A stretch of DNA of 50,797 nt, from NCBI RefSeq assembly GCF_902143375.2, contig NZ_CABFVA020000026.1, forward strand, positions 1-50,797. Direction: 5' to 3'. Source of the DNA: Methylacidimicrobium tartarophylax (GTDB lineage Bacteria > Verrucomicrobiota > Verrucomicrobiia > Methylacidiphilales > Methylacidiphilaceae). Shown one piece after another: positions 18,099 to 26,017 of the stretch. A model generated the notes under the pieces. That model worked only from the letters and a program-made list of their open reading frames with translations, ran no database searches and was not told the DNA's origin. Within the stretch, counting starts at the first letter, position 1. Every line of letters starts with the position of its first letter. The position numbers and the translations under genes were made by a program.

Positions 18099-18947
18099 AT
18101 GGACGGCGGGGAGAGCATCCATGAGGACCAGCTAGGGTTGATCGCCGGACGGGGCGTCTACCCCGTTTTGTTGGCCCGAGCGGCCCGTCGCGCCGGAGTC
18201 GAGCAGCTCAACACGGTCGCCTTCGTGGGGGAGACGGATCCGGAAGTGGAGAAACTCAGCACTCGGACCGAGTGGCTGCGCGTCGGGCAACTGGCAGGCC
18301 TGCTCCGCTTCTTTCGCCGTAGCGGCGTTTCTCGCGCCGTCATGGCTGGAGCCGTGGCACCCTCTCACCTGTTTGACTTGCGTCCCGATCTGAAAGCTCT
18401 TTTACTGCTGGCCCGTCTCAAGGTGAGAAACGCGGCAACCATCTTCGGAGCCATTGCAGAAGAACTGAAGGCTTCCGGGGTCGTCCTGATGCCTGCTACG
18501 ACCTATCTGGAGGACGAGCTTGCCCCCGTGGGACATTTCGGAGGACCGTCCCTTCGGCCGAGACAGAAGGAGGATGCCGGATTCGGGTTTCGGATGGCAA
18601 AGGAAATCTCGCGGCTGGATATCGGGCAGTCCCTGGTCGTGAAGCAAGGCACGGTCCTGGCCGTGGAGGCATTCGAGGGAACCGACAAGACCTTAGAGCG
18701 CGGCGGGGTTTTGGGCCGCGGCAAGGCCGTATTGATCAAGGTCAGCAAACCGGACCAGGATTTCCGATTCGATGTTCCGGTCATCGGTTGGCAGACGATC
18801 GAAGTGGCACGAAAATCCGGGGTGGCGCTGATCGTTTGTGAAGCGCAGAAAACGTTGATCTTGGAAAAGGAGAAGGTCGTCCAACTTGCCGGGGAGATGG
18901 GGATTTCGCTTTACGGAATGAAGCAAGAAGACGGGGGGATTTCTTGA
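18099..18947 (+). CDS. lpxI: UDP-2,3-diacylglucosamine pyrophosphatase LpxI
   Basis: This enzyme hydrolyses UDP-2,3-diacylglucosamine to lipid X in lipid A synthesis, replacing LpxH. The 282-aa protein has GLIAGRGVYPVLLARAARR near the N-terminus, the mid-protein segment LARLKVRNAATIFGAIAEEL, and the conserved AVEAFEGTDKTLERGG that defines the C-terminal DUF1009 domain. The ATG at 18099 is preferred over the longer frame from 18039 because that extension reaches into the divergent promoter region. A CCGCTCC/GGAGCGG hairpin (18049-18067) lies in its leader. The next gene overlaps its stop. Confidence 0.92.
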   Translation: MDGGESIHEDQLGLIAGRGVYPVLLARAARRAGVEQLNTVAFVGETDPEVEKLSTRTEWLRVGQLAGLLRFFRRSGVSRAVMAGAVAPSHLFDLRPDLKALLLLARLKVRNAATIFGAIAEELKASGVVLMPATTYLEDELAPVGHFGGPSLRPRQKEDAGFGFRMAKEISRLDIGQSLVVKQGTVLAVEAFEGTDKTLERGGVLGRGKAVLIKVSKPDQDFRFDVPVIGWQTIEVARKSGVALIVCEAQKTLILEKEKVVQLAGEMGISLYGMKQEDGGIS

Positions 18948-19876
18948 TGCAGCGGATTCGGATCGGGGTGATTGGCGTGGGGCATATCGGCCGACATCAT
19001 GCCCGTCTTTGCGCGGAGCTTCCGCAAACCGAGCTCGTCGGCGTCTTCGATGTCGACAGGCAACGATGCCGTGAAGTAGCGGACCTGTATGGAGTTGAGC
19101 CATTTTCCTCCATGGAGGAACTCATCGCTCGCTCTGTGGCGGTGACGGTCGCGACTCCCACGGGGACGCACTTCGCGGTGACAACGGCTTGCTTGCAGGC
19201 GGGTTGTCATGTGCTCGTCGAGAAACCGATTGCAGACCAAGTCGAGGAAGCGCGGGCGCTGGTTTGCCTGTCTCGCGAGAAGGGCTTGCTGCTGCAGGTG
19301 GGCCATGTGGAGCGATTCAATCCCGCCTTCCGCGCGATGGAACCCTTTCTGAGGACTCCTAGGTTCATCGAAGCTCATCGCCTCTGTCCCTATCCTGGGA
19401 GGAATACCGAGATTGGCGTAGTCTTCGATCTCATGATTCACGATCTGGAGATCATCCTGCATCTGGTCCAGAACCCAGTGGTCGCCATCGATGCGGTCGG
19501 AGTGGCCGTCTTGAGCTCGACCGAGGATATTGCCAACGCGCGCATCCGCTTTGCGGGTGGGACCGTTGCCAATTTGACGTGTAGCCGGATCAGTCCGGAA
19601 AAGATGCGGAAGATCCGGATCTTTCAGGACGACGCCTATCTCTCCCTTAATTATGGAGACCAGTGCGGCGAGATCTACCGGAAGAAGAATGGGCGAATCG
19701 AACGGGAGGCGATTCCGGTCGAAAAGGATGAACCGCTCCGGCTCCAGATCGCCGCGTTCGTCGATTGCGTGAGATCCCAATTCGCTCCGGTCGTGGATGG
19801 AGGGAAAGGGGTTGCGGCTCTCGACTTGGCCATGCAGATTTCGGATCGGATCGGAGAGGCGGCTGCTACTCCATGA
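18947..19876 (+). CDS. Gfo/Idh/MocA family NAD(P)-dependent oxidoreductase, in the lipid A operon
   Basis: The 309-aa protein has a Rossmann start (RIGVIGVGHIGRHHARLC), the family motif VEKPIADQVEEA, and the substrate-domain region VGHVERFNPAFRAM and DLMIHDLEIILHLV with the likely catalytic histidine. It is sandwiched between lpxI (1-bp overlap, TGATG) and lpxB (ATGA overlap), so it almost certainly acts on a UDP-sugar or lipid A precursor. GnnA, which oxidises the 3-OH of UDP-GlcNAc to make 3-amino lipid A, belongs to the same family; no GnnB-type aminotransferase is present here. Function is therefore inferred only from context. Confidence 0.8.
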   Translation: MQRIRIGVIGVGHIGRHHARLCAELPQTELVGVFDVDRQRCREVADLYGVEPFSSMEELIARSVAVTVATPTGTHFAVTTACLQAGCHVLVEKPIADQVEEARALVCLSREKGLLLQVGHVERFNPAFRAMEPFLRTPRFIEAHRLCPYPGRNTEIGVVFDLMIHDLEIILHLVQNPVVAIDAVGVAVLSSTEDIANARIRFAGGTVANLTCSRISPEKMRKIRIFQDDAYLSLNYGDQCGEIYRKKNGRIEREAIPVEKDEPLRLQIAAFVDCVRSQFAPVVDGGKGVAALDLAMQISDRIGEAAATP

Positions 19877-21138
19877 TACGATCGCGTCGGAAGAGAAAAT
19901 TCTACCTGGTTGCCGGAGAGCCGAGCGGGGACACTCTGGGAGCTTTGTTAATCGAAGCGCTCCGGCGGCAGGAGCCGGAGGCGGTTTTCCGCGGCGCGGG
20001 TGGGACGAAGATGGCGGCGGCAGGCCAAAGGCAGACGGTCGATCTCACCAAGCACGCCGTCGTGGGCCTCGTAGAGGTTCTCCGGCATTACCCCGAACTG
20101 CGGAAGCTCTTCCATCGACTCGTGCGCGAAATCGAGGCTGCTCGCCCCGAGGCGGTGGTTTTGATCGACTATCCGGGATTCAACCTGCGGCTGGCTCGGG
20201 TTCTTCACCGCCGCTTACCAGGGCTGAAGGTGATTTTTTATGTCAGTCCCCAGGTATGGGCTTGGAAGCCCGGGCGTGCCGAGCTTTTAACCGAAAGCGT
20301 CGACGAGTTACTTGTCCTCTTTCCCTTCGAAAAGGAGTGGTACGTCCAGCGCGGCAGCTCGCTTCCCGTTTCCTGGGTGGGTCATCCACTCTGGGATCGG
20401 CTCCTGGACAACGAGCGGCCGAAGCTCCCTCCGGACCGGCATACCCTTGCGCTCTTGCCCGGCAGCCGGGAAAGCGAAATCCAGCGCCATCTGCCGCTGC
20501 TTGTGGGAGCCGCCGCGGAGATGCAGGGCCAACGGGACGACTTGGAGTTTCTCTGGATTCTTCCCGATGCCCGGCGGGAGGCGTACGCCCGCGAGCAGTT
20601 GGCTCTGTGCGGCTCCGGCTGCCCGGTTCGCTTGCGAGTCGGCTACCCTCTTTCCCATCTCTCCCGCTGCAGCCTAGCACTGCTCTGCTCGGGATCGGCT
20701 TCCCTGGAATGCGCCGCGGTCAGCACCCCGCAGATTCTCGTTTACAAGGCCAACCCGATTACGTACAGCGTCGCCAAGCGGGTGGTTCAGGTTCGTTTTC
20801 TGAGCATGGTGAATCTCTTGGCCGATGAGGAAATCATTCCCGAACTCGTCCAGGAAAGGCTGACTCCGGGCGCGATCGCCGAAGCGGCGTTGCATCTTCT
20901 GGCGAACCCTGGCGAGTGCTCTCGAATGGTCCATGCGATGCGCGAGACTCTACGGCCGCTTGCTGAGCCAGGAGCGAGCGCCCGGGCCGCTGCGCGCGTC
21001 TTGGCGGTGGCTACACGGACGAGCGAGAGCAACGAGGCAGAAAAGGAGACGGGCGGCGGGCGCTCCCGAGAGCGGGAGGCCTCCTCGCCCGAGGAGTCTG
21101 CCGCAGGGAGCTTTGCTTCGGAAGGCCGTCCCGGCTAG
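19873..21138 (+). CDS. lpxB: Lipid-A-disaccharide synthase LpxB
   Basis: This membrane-associated glycosyltransferase joins lipid X to UDP-2,3-diacylglucosamine. The 421-aa protein shows FYLVAGEPSGDTLGALLIEAL, FRGAGGTKMAAAG, VVLIDYPGFNLRLAR, YVSPQVWAWKPGR, LPGSRESEIQRHLP and CSGSASLECA. The start is the ATG at 19873 overlapping the oxidoreductase stop. After the normal LpxB C-terminus there is a tail of about 45 charged and Ser/Gly-rich residues with no clear domain. The tail ends at a TAG that belongs to dispersed motif copy M, suggesting the 3' end was altered by that repeat. Confidence 0.95.
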   Translation: MIRSRRKRKFYLVAGEPSGDTLGALLIEALRRQEPEAVFRGAGGTKMAAAGQRQTVDLTKHAVVGLVEVLRHYPELRKLFHRLVREIEAARPEAVVLIDYPGFNLRLARVLHRRLPGLKVIFYVSPQVWAWKPGRAELLTESVDELLVLFPFEKEWYVQRGSSLPVSWVGHPLWDRLLDNERPKLPPDRHTLALLPGSRESEIQRHLPLLVGAAAEMQGQRDDLEFLWILPDARREAYAREQLALCGSGCPVRLRVGYPLSHLSRCSLALLCSGSASLECAAVSTPQILVYKANPITYSVAKRVVQVRFLSMVNLLADEEIIPELVQERLTPGAIAEAALHLLANPGECSRMVHAMRETLRPLAEPGASARAAARVLAVATRTSESNEAEKETGGGRSREREASSPEESAAGSFASEGRPG

Positions 21139-21155
21139 CCGGCATCTCCGACAAG
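21136..21155 (-). repeat. Dispersed gene-end motif, copy M
   Basis: Read on the minus strand it matches the motif at about 15 of 20 positions. The lpxB TAG stop (21136-21138) is its outer end. It is the most diverged copy listed, but its position relative to the stop is the same as in better copies. Confidence 0.5.
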
Positions 21156-21161
21156 GATGTT

Positions 21162-21195
21162 CTTGCGGCGATCGCAAGGAGAAGCTCACTTCTCC
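21162..21195. terminator. Two adjacent hairpins between convergent lpxB and TPR gene
   Basis: CTTGCG/CGCAAG (21162-21178, loop of 5) and GGAGAAG/CTTCTCC (21178-21195, loop of 4) are both perfect stems. The second contains the stop codon of the minus-strand TPR gene. Neither has a long T-run, so they may be weak bidirectional terminators or 3'-end stabilisers. Confidence 0.45.
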
Positions 21196-22559
21196 TTCGC
21201 GGAAGGCAATCGCAGGAGTAGCTCGGGCGGCTCGGCCCGCTGAGTCTGTAGGATGCCGCTGTAAAAGAGGCGGAAGACATACCCGTAGAATCGCTGATGC
21301 GGGACGGGATGATCCAAGCGATAAGTAACCTGGAGAACCTCGACACGCTTGCCTCCCCAGCGAGGGAAGGCATTCTCGAAGCCGACGGTCACCTGAGCAT
21401 TGGTGGGCACGATGATGCCCGCATCGATCTGGTCGTAGGCGTAGAACTGGTAGCGGATCTGCCCCAAGGAGATTTTCGTCCTAGGGTCGGCTGCGATCCG
21501 AAAGCGGAAAAGTAACTCCTGACCAAACGGGCTGCCGTTGCCGTTCCGGCGCTCGACTCCAATCAGTTGAAGCGGGGTTTTGACCTGATGACGGAAGGCA
21601 GCTTCACTCGAATCGGTGCCCTCCGCTTGCGCTGCTTCTTCAAGACGGTTGCGGGCTCTTTCGTAGGCTGTCCCGGCTGCCGGCCCGATCGCAATGATCC
21701 GACTCCAGTACTCTGTAGCCCGCGCGACGTCCTTTTCTTCTTCGGCCAATGTGCCCTGTCGTTCCAGGACGGTCGGATTTTGTGGGTCGAGACCTTCGGC
21801 TTGCGAGAGGGCCGCTCGCGCTAAGGTCCGATCTCCTTCGTTTGCAAAACGCTTCGCTTCCTGGAGAAGAGCCGCCACCCGCTCGCTGTTGGTGAGAGCC
21901 GGTGGAGCCAGGCGCCCTCCACTGGAACGAGGGTCCAGGACGAGGGAGGGAAGATTACGATCGTACTGGCCGGACGAAACGGGAAGGCGAGGGCTCAGAA
22001 GAGCCGGGAGCGGCCGCTCCTGCGTCAACTGCGAGAATTGGGCGTGGGGCATCAGGGCGGGAGCGCGCGTGTCCCCTTTGATCCTGTGGCGGAGCCAGAA
22101 TACCGACAAAAGCGCCAATCCTTGGGTGACGACTACCAGAGAGGCAAACCAGAGAGACCAGGCGTAGATTTTCGGGATGACTCGTTTGAGAGGAGCGGGT
22201 GCTGGTTGCGGGGAACTGGTCGCTTTTGGGAAAAGCGGCGGGGGAGGAGGAGCCAGCACCGGTTCCTCCAGAGGCTCTCCACGTATCGTGTCCCTGGCTG
22301 GCTCCAGTTGCGGCTCCTCGGCGCCGACGCCTTCCGTAGGGGAAGAAGGGGAAGCAGTGCCCCGGGTTTCGGCGAGCAGCAGCGGCAGGCGTCTGGCGGC
22401 AGCCCGGAGAGCAGCCGCGTTGACTTTTCTCCGCGTCGCCGGCGAAGGCAAGGCGGGGGATGAGGAATCGAGAGGAGCGGTTGCCGACACGAAGGAAGAC
22501 GTTGATTCTCGATCCGGCGAGACTAAGCTATCTGCGTCAGTCCTTTTCTGATCTTGCAT
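21186..22559 (-). CDS. Single-pass membrane protein with TPR-like repeats, divergent from the sigma factor
   Basis: No specific family is recognised. The N-terminal 130 residues are low-complexity (Ser, Ala, Pro). One transmembrane helix follows (about 131-155, WSLWFASLVVVTQGLALLSV), then a TPR-like pair (about 225-295; AKRFANEGDRTLARAALSQA, then DVARATEYWSRIIAIGPAAG). A beta-rich C-terminal domain completes the protein (about 320-445). The start at 22559 overlaps the sigma-factor ATG as CATG. A GTG downstream, about 85 bp into the frame, would leave room for a divergent promoter and is a real alternative. The divergent layout suggests it belongs to the same envelope module. Confidence 0.6.
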   Translation of the reverse strand: MQDQKRTDADSLVSPDRESTSSFVSATAPLDSSSPALPSPATRRKVNAAALRAAARRLPLLLAETRGTASPSSPTEGVGAEEPQLEPARDTIRGEPLEEPVLAPPPPPLFPKATSSPQPAPAPLKRVIPKIYAWSLWFASLVVVTQGLALLSVFWLRHRIKGDTRAPALMPHAQFSQLTQERPLPALLSPRLPVSSGQYDRNLPSLVLDPRSSGGRLAPPALTNSERVAALLQEAKRFANEGDRTLARAALSQAEGLDPQNPTVLERQGTLAEEEKDVARATEYWSRIIAIGPAAGTAYERARNRLEEAAQAEGTDSSEAAFRHQVKTPLQLIGVERRNGNGSPFGQELLFRFRIAADPRTKISLGQIRYQFYAYDQIDAGIIVPTNAQVTVGFENAFPRWGGKRVEVLQVTYRLDHPVPHQRFYGYVFRLFYSGILQTQRAEPPELLLRLPSAKEK

Positions 22560-23160
22560 GGAAAAACCCACGCCGGACACTCCCATTCGAGAGCCTACCG
22601 ACCGAGAACTGGTTCTCTGTCTGCAGAACGGGGATCTTGGAGCGTTCGACCAGCTTGTCAAGCGGTATCAAGCGCGCCTCTATCGGGTGATCTACGGAGT
22701 GCTGCTCCACCACGAGGATACGAACGACGTTCTCATGGAAACATTTGTAAAGGCTTACCGCAACATGGGCCGATTCCGGATCGGGGCCTCCTTTTATACC
22801 TGGATTTATCGGATCGCGGTCAATACGGCAATTAGTCATCGGCGGAAATTTGCTCGCTTTCGGCTGGCAGGCGGCTCCGGAGAAGGGGACGACGAAGAAA
22901 GAACGCCGGAGGCGTTCGTGGACGAATCGGCGGGAAAAGAGGCTCTGCGGAGAATCGAGCTTCAGGAGCTCCATCGAGAGCTCGATCAAGCGCTTGGCCA
23001 GTTGAGCGAAGCCCATCGGGCGGTGGTCACTCTTTTCGATATTGAAGGACTAAGCCATGGGGAGATCGCCAAGATTCTCGGATGCTCCGAAGGAACAATT
23101 CGATCCCGACTCTTTTACGCACATAAACGTTTGCAGCAGCTGCTGCGTAATTATGTTTGA
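22558..23160 (+). CDS. RNA polymerase sigma factor, ECF (sigma-70 regions 2 and 4 only)
   Basis: The 200-aa protein has sigma region 2 (GDLGAFDQLVKRYQARLY, then DVLMETFVKAYRNM and FYTWIYRIAVNTAISHRRK). A variable linker follows, then region 4 with an HTH (LFDIEGLSHGEIAKILGCSE, then GTIRSRLFYAHKRLQQLL). It lacks regions 1 and 3, as expected for ECF factors. An in-frame stop lies just upstream, so the ATG at 22558 is the only ordinary start. The next gene encodes a small membrane protein in the place where anti-sigma factors usually lie. Its promoter must lie within the first codons of the divergent TPR gene. Confidence 0.92.
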   Translation: MEKPTPDTPIREPTDRELVLCLQNGDLGAFDQLVKRYQARLYRVIYGVLLHHEDTNDVLMETFVKAYRNMGRFRIGASFYTWIYRIAVNTAISHRRKFARFRLAGGSGEGDDEERTPEAFVDESAGKEALRRIELQELHRELDQALGQLSEAHRAVVTLFDIEGLSHGEIAKILGCSEGTIRSRLFYAHKRLQQLLRNYV

Positions 23161-23198
23161 CGCCGTCGGCGGTAACAGAGCAAGGTTTAGGGTCAACG

Positions 23199-23747
23199 AT
23201 GAAGGGAAAGCAAGTGATCGAGACGAAACTCAACGAGCAGTTGCGTAACTTTTTCGCCAATCGTGTAGCGGAAAAGGCAACCCCTGAGTATTTCGAGGGG
23301 ATGCTGGGGCAGGTTCACCGGCGGTTACGGCAGGAGCTTGTCGGCCGTCCGAGTTGGTGGGATCGGTTCGCGGAACTGTTCAATCTCTCCTTGCCGGAAC
23401 TCCGACCTCTGTTCGTTCGGTATGCTCTCCCGCTGGTTCTTTTCGGTGCCGTCGCAGGCTTTGCCCTGCAGCATGACCGCGTGGCCCCTTTGGCCCCTAA
23501 GGGAGCTCTTCTTGCCGCCGGTGGAACTCCATCCCTGATGGCAGACCCTTCCTTGACGCATGGTCTCGGTTCGAACCAGGATCTACTCATTGACCAGAGA
23601 GGAGCCGGGGCGCCGGCCTTCATCCGGCCGACGATTGTATGGGGAGCGGGGGAGGGAGTGGTAACCAAGGCAAAAGACCGGGAAGATGGAGGACGATCGT
23701 TCGCGAGTGTGCTTCCCGTCCGGTATGAAGCCAGCGTTGACTTTTAG
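23199..23747 (+). CDS. Small membrane protein downstream of the ECF sigma factor (candidate anti-sigma factor)
   Basis: The 182-aa protein has an 80-residue, presumably cytoplasmic, helical N-terminus (LRNFFANRVAEKATPEYFEG; LGQVHRRLRQEL). One transmembrane helix follows (RYALPLVLFGAVAGFAL), then a 75-residue outer region rich in Gly, Ala and Pro. It lacks the His-x3-Cys-x2-Cys zinc motif of common anti-sigma factors, so the role rests on position and topology only. The frame is open back to a TTG at 23157 that overlaps the sigma stop; I prefer the ATG at 23199, with AGGGT just upstream. Its end overlaps the start of the HtrA-like gene by 23 bp. Confidence 0.55.
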   Translation: MKGKQVIETKLNEQLRNFFANRVAEKATPEYFEGMLGQVHRRLRQELVGRPSWWDRFAELFNLSLPELRPLFVRYALPLVLFGAVAGFALQHDRVAPLAPKGALLAAGGTPSLMADPSLTHGLGSNQDLLIDQRGAGAPAFIRPTIVWGAGEGVVTKAKDREDGGRSFASVLPVRYEASVDF

Positions 23748-24804
23748 AGTTTCGCTTTTTGGGATTGGCGTTCTGCTATTCGCGTCGAGCGCGGTTCCAG
23801 TCTTGGCGTGGCAGGAATCCGTCGCTGCTCTCGGGACTGAAGTCAGCCGGGTATTTGGAGTCGCGCAGCATTCTGTCGTCCGCGTACGAGTTCGGAACAA
23901 CTCGGTAGATGCGGTCGGAAGCGGTTTCTTCATCGATGCGAGCGGGACGGTCGTCACGCTCGCGGAACTCGTGGGACAAGGGCAGGAGATCCGAGTGGAG
24001 TCGGAGAGCGGAAGCTTGCCCGCCGAGTTGGTGGGGCAGGATAGCCGGAGTGGGTTGGCTCTGCTGCGGACTCATCCAGGTCGGCCTACGTCATTTCTCC
24101 CTATCGCCTCCGGTAAGGAACCTCCGCCGGGAGCTTTTGTCGTCGGAGTGGGATATCCGTTTAATCTATCCGCGTCACCGATCGTAGGGGTGGTGTTGGG
24201 TTCAGACCGGCAGTTTCAGGATCGCCTCTTTTGCGTATCGCATTTACGGGTGGATGTTACCGTCAGCCCGGGAGAGCTGGGAGCGCCACTGCTCAATCTT
24301 CAAGGATCTGTCGTGGGGGTGGTGATGGCGGTCGTCAACGAGGGGAGGTGGGCGTATGCATTGCCCGGAAAGGCTACGGAGCGTATCATTGCCGACGTGC
24401 GGGAGTATGGCCGAGTCCGGTACGCATGGGCCGGGGTCGGCGTGGCCAGGGTCGGAGATGACCGAACGCAGAGCCCTGTCATCGTAACCCGGCTCTTTCC
24501 CAATTCGTCGGCTAAAGAGAGTGGACTGCAGGAAGGAGATCGGTTGGAACGGATTAACGGAAAACCGATCCATCGTTTATCGGACGTCGTCGATGCATCC
24601 TTTTACGCATCGGTTGGCGAGCCGATGAAGGTCGCTGTTTCCCGAAACGGGAAGACCAAGCATTTTTCGCTGCGTGCCGGGGAGCGGCCTTCGGATAATA
24701 CGGGAGGAGCTCCCGGCGCGCCGGCCGTCACGGTCGATACCTCCGCGGCGCAGCCTGTCACAGCACCTCCCGTCCAGAAAACGGTGGGAGGCGGCCCGAA
24801 TTAG
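23725..24804 (+). CDS. HtrA/DegP-like periplasmic protein with degenerate catalytic triad (pseudoprotease) and PDZ domain
   Basis: A signal peptide (MKPALTFRVSLFGIGVLLFA) leads into an HtrA-type chymotrypsin fold and one PDZ domain (about 225-310; VIVTRLFPNSSAKESGLQEG, then DRLERINGKPI). All three catalytic positions are changed. VVTLAELV stands where VVTNAHVV is usual (no His). DSRSGLALL stands where DxxTDLALL is usual (no Asp). PGELGAPLL stands where GNSGGPLL is usual (no Ser). The fold and PDZ signatures are otherwise intact, so this is more likely a binding or sensing protein than a decayed gene. The frame is open to 23686; the ATG at 23725 starts the signal peptide. It overlaps the previous gene, implying cotranscription with the sigma factor. 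Confidence 0.8.
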   Translation: MKPALTFRVSLFGIGVLLFASSAVPVLAWQESVAALGTEVSRVFGVAQHSVVRVRVRNNSVDAVGSGFFIDASGTVVTLAELVGQGQEIRVESESGSLPAELVGQDSRSGLALLRTHPGRPTSFLPIASGKEPPPGAFVVGVGYPFNLSASPIVGVVLGSDRQFQDRLFCVSHLRVDVTVSPGELGAPLLNLQGSVVGVVMAVVNEGRWAYALPGKATERIIADVREYGRVRYAWAGVGVARVGDDRTQSPVIVTRLFPNSSAKESGLQEGDRLERINGKPIHRLSDVVDASFYASVGEPMKVAVSRNGKTKHFSLRAGERPSDNTGGAPGAPAVTVDTSAAQPVTAPPVQKTVGGGPN

Positions 24805-24905
24805 AGCGCCCGCGTCATGGCGGCTTCCCACCTACCGATGCGGGCATCTGCACAGGCCCGGACTATAGGTAGAGGAGCAGCCGGCGGATTCCCTTGGTAA
24901 CCGAG

Positions 24906-25820
24906 ATGGAGAGTCAAGAGCCCGCCGTCGTTCCAGTCGACGTTCAAAAAGTTCGTCCGAGCGTCATCCCGTACGGCGGCATCGGCGGGCTTCTCTTCTG
25001 GATCAGCGTCTGCGTCTTTCTCGGAATCAGCACCATTCACTTCTACGGCAAGTTTACGGTTCGAGACCGGGATGTCCGAGCCCTGCAAGGCGACTCCGAG
25101 CTTCTGCGAAGAGAAAACCAAAAGCTTCACGCAGTGGTCGACCAACTGCAAACCGAACTCAGCCAGACGGGCAGTCTGTTGCGGTTGCAACAAGATCTGA
25201 TAGGACAATCTGCCGCTACGAATGGAACGGGCGATTCGAAGAGGGAAGAGCCGAGATCACGAACTCTTTCGCCCTCGGAAACCCTGGAACTCCGGACTCT
25301 GGAGGAGCGGCTGGATAAAGCTTTCGCGGCACGGACGATCGCGAAGGAAGCGGCCATCCTCCGGCGAGAAGACGGGATCGTGATCGTCCTCGACGATCAC
25401 ACCCTCTTCCCCGGAGCGGGCCTCAAAATCGGGAGTTCCGGCTTGACGCTTCTTCACGAACTGGCGGCCGGCCTGAAACCTCTTCCGCCATCCGTCGAAG
25501 TCCGGATCACGGGTTTCGCCGAGCCGTCTCCGACGCTTGCGGGCGCTCGCAAAACTCCCCTCTCCAACTGGGAAGTATCCTTGCTGCGCGCCTCGGCGGT
25601 CGCAAAACAACTCGTGGAAGGAGAACATCTCCCCGCCGAGAAAGTTATTGCTTCTTGTCGTGGGGCACAGCTTCCCTCGGCGAAGACTCCCGGGGCGGCC
25701 GCCGGACCTTCCGCCCATCCGCTCGAAATCGAACTCATCTTCAACCCGGACACCCGTGGCGACCAGAGAGAAGCGACGAGAGGAGGAGCCGGTTCTAGCG
25801 AGCGGCAAGGTGGAAGGTGA
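24906..25820 (+). CDS. Inner-membrane protein with OmpA/MotB-like C-terminal domain
   Basis: The 304-aa protein has a short N-terminal tail, one transmembrane helix (GGLLFWISVCVFLGISTIHF), a coiled coil (about 60-105, RRENQKLHAVVDQLQTELSQ) and a C-terminal OmpA-like domain (about 160-285). The segment SNWEVSLLRASAVAKQLVEG is the MotB/OmpA helix with the conserved arginine. The peptidoglycan-contacting TD motif is replaced by AEP (ITGFAEPSP) and the NRRVEI motif by HPLEIEL, so peptidoglycan binding is uncertain. The start is the ATG at 24906; a TTG at 24894 is in frame. It follows the HtrA-like gene after 100 bp and overlaps the end of convergent rpsU by 26 bp. Confidence 0.7.
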   Translation: MESQEPAVVPVDVQKVRPSVIPYGGIGGLLFWISVCVFLGISTIHFYGKFTVRDRDVRALQGDSELLRRENQKLHAVVDQLQTELSQTGSLLRLQQDLIGQSAATNGTGDSKREEPRSRTLSPSETLELRTLEERLDKAFAARTIAKEAAILRREDGIVIVLDDHTLFPGAGLKIGSSGLTLLHELAAGLKPLPPSVEVRITGFAEPSPTLAGARKTPLSNWEVSLLRASAVAKQLVEGEHLPAEKVIASCRGAQLPSAKTPGAAAGPSAHPLEIELIFNPDTRGDQREATRGGAGSSERQGGR

Positions 25821-25989
25821 ACACCTTTAACCTTGCTTCCTTCGCCTTTCGGCGTCGGCGATCGGAAGGCTTTTCGAAGGAACGCCGCGCTCGCACTTCT
25901 CGTAGCGTTCCTTCGCGGTCGAGCTTGCGCTTGAGCCGTCGTAATGCTTTGTCGATCGATTCGCCTTTTTTTACTCGGACTTCGGTCAT
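25795..25989 (-). CDS. rpsU: 30S ribosomal protein S21
   Basis: The 64-aa basic protein matches bS21: TEVRVKKGESIDKALRRLKR, then RRSFEKPSDRRRRKAKEAR. S21 joins the 30S subunit near the anti-Shine-Dalgarno region and aids initiation. The longer open frame to 26205 runs through non-S21 sequence; the ATG at 25987-25989 has GGAGG 4-5 bp upstream and gives the normal length. A 9-bp perfect hairpin (26018-26038) lies in its leader. Its 3' end overlaps the convergent OmpA-like gene. Confidence 0.92.
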   Translation of the reverse strand: MTEVRVKKGESIDKALRRLKRKLDREGTLREVRARRSFEKPSDRRRRKAKEARLKVFTFHLAAR

Positions 25990-26017
25990 TTGCCTCCAGG
26001 GTCTATTGCTTGTCGAC

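Noticed and set aside
19797-20828. Long plus-strand open frame overlapping lpxB
   Set aside because: Its residues are a low-complexity Arg/Gly/Pro/Ser mix typical of an out-of-frame reading of GC-rich DNA, and lpxB is unmistakable in the other frame.
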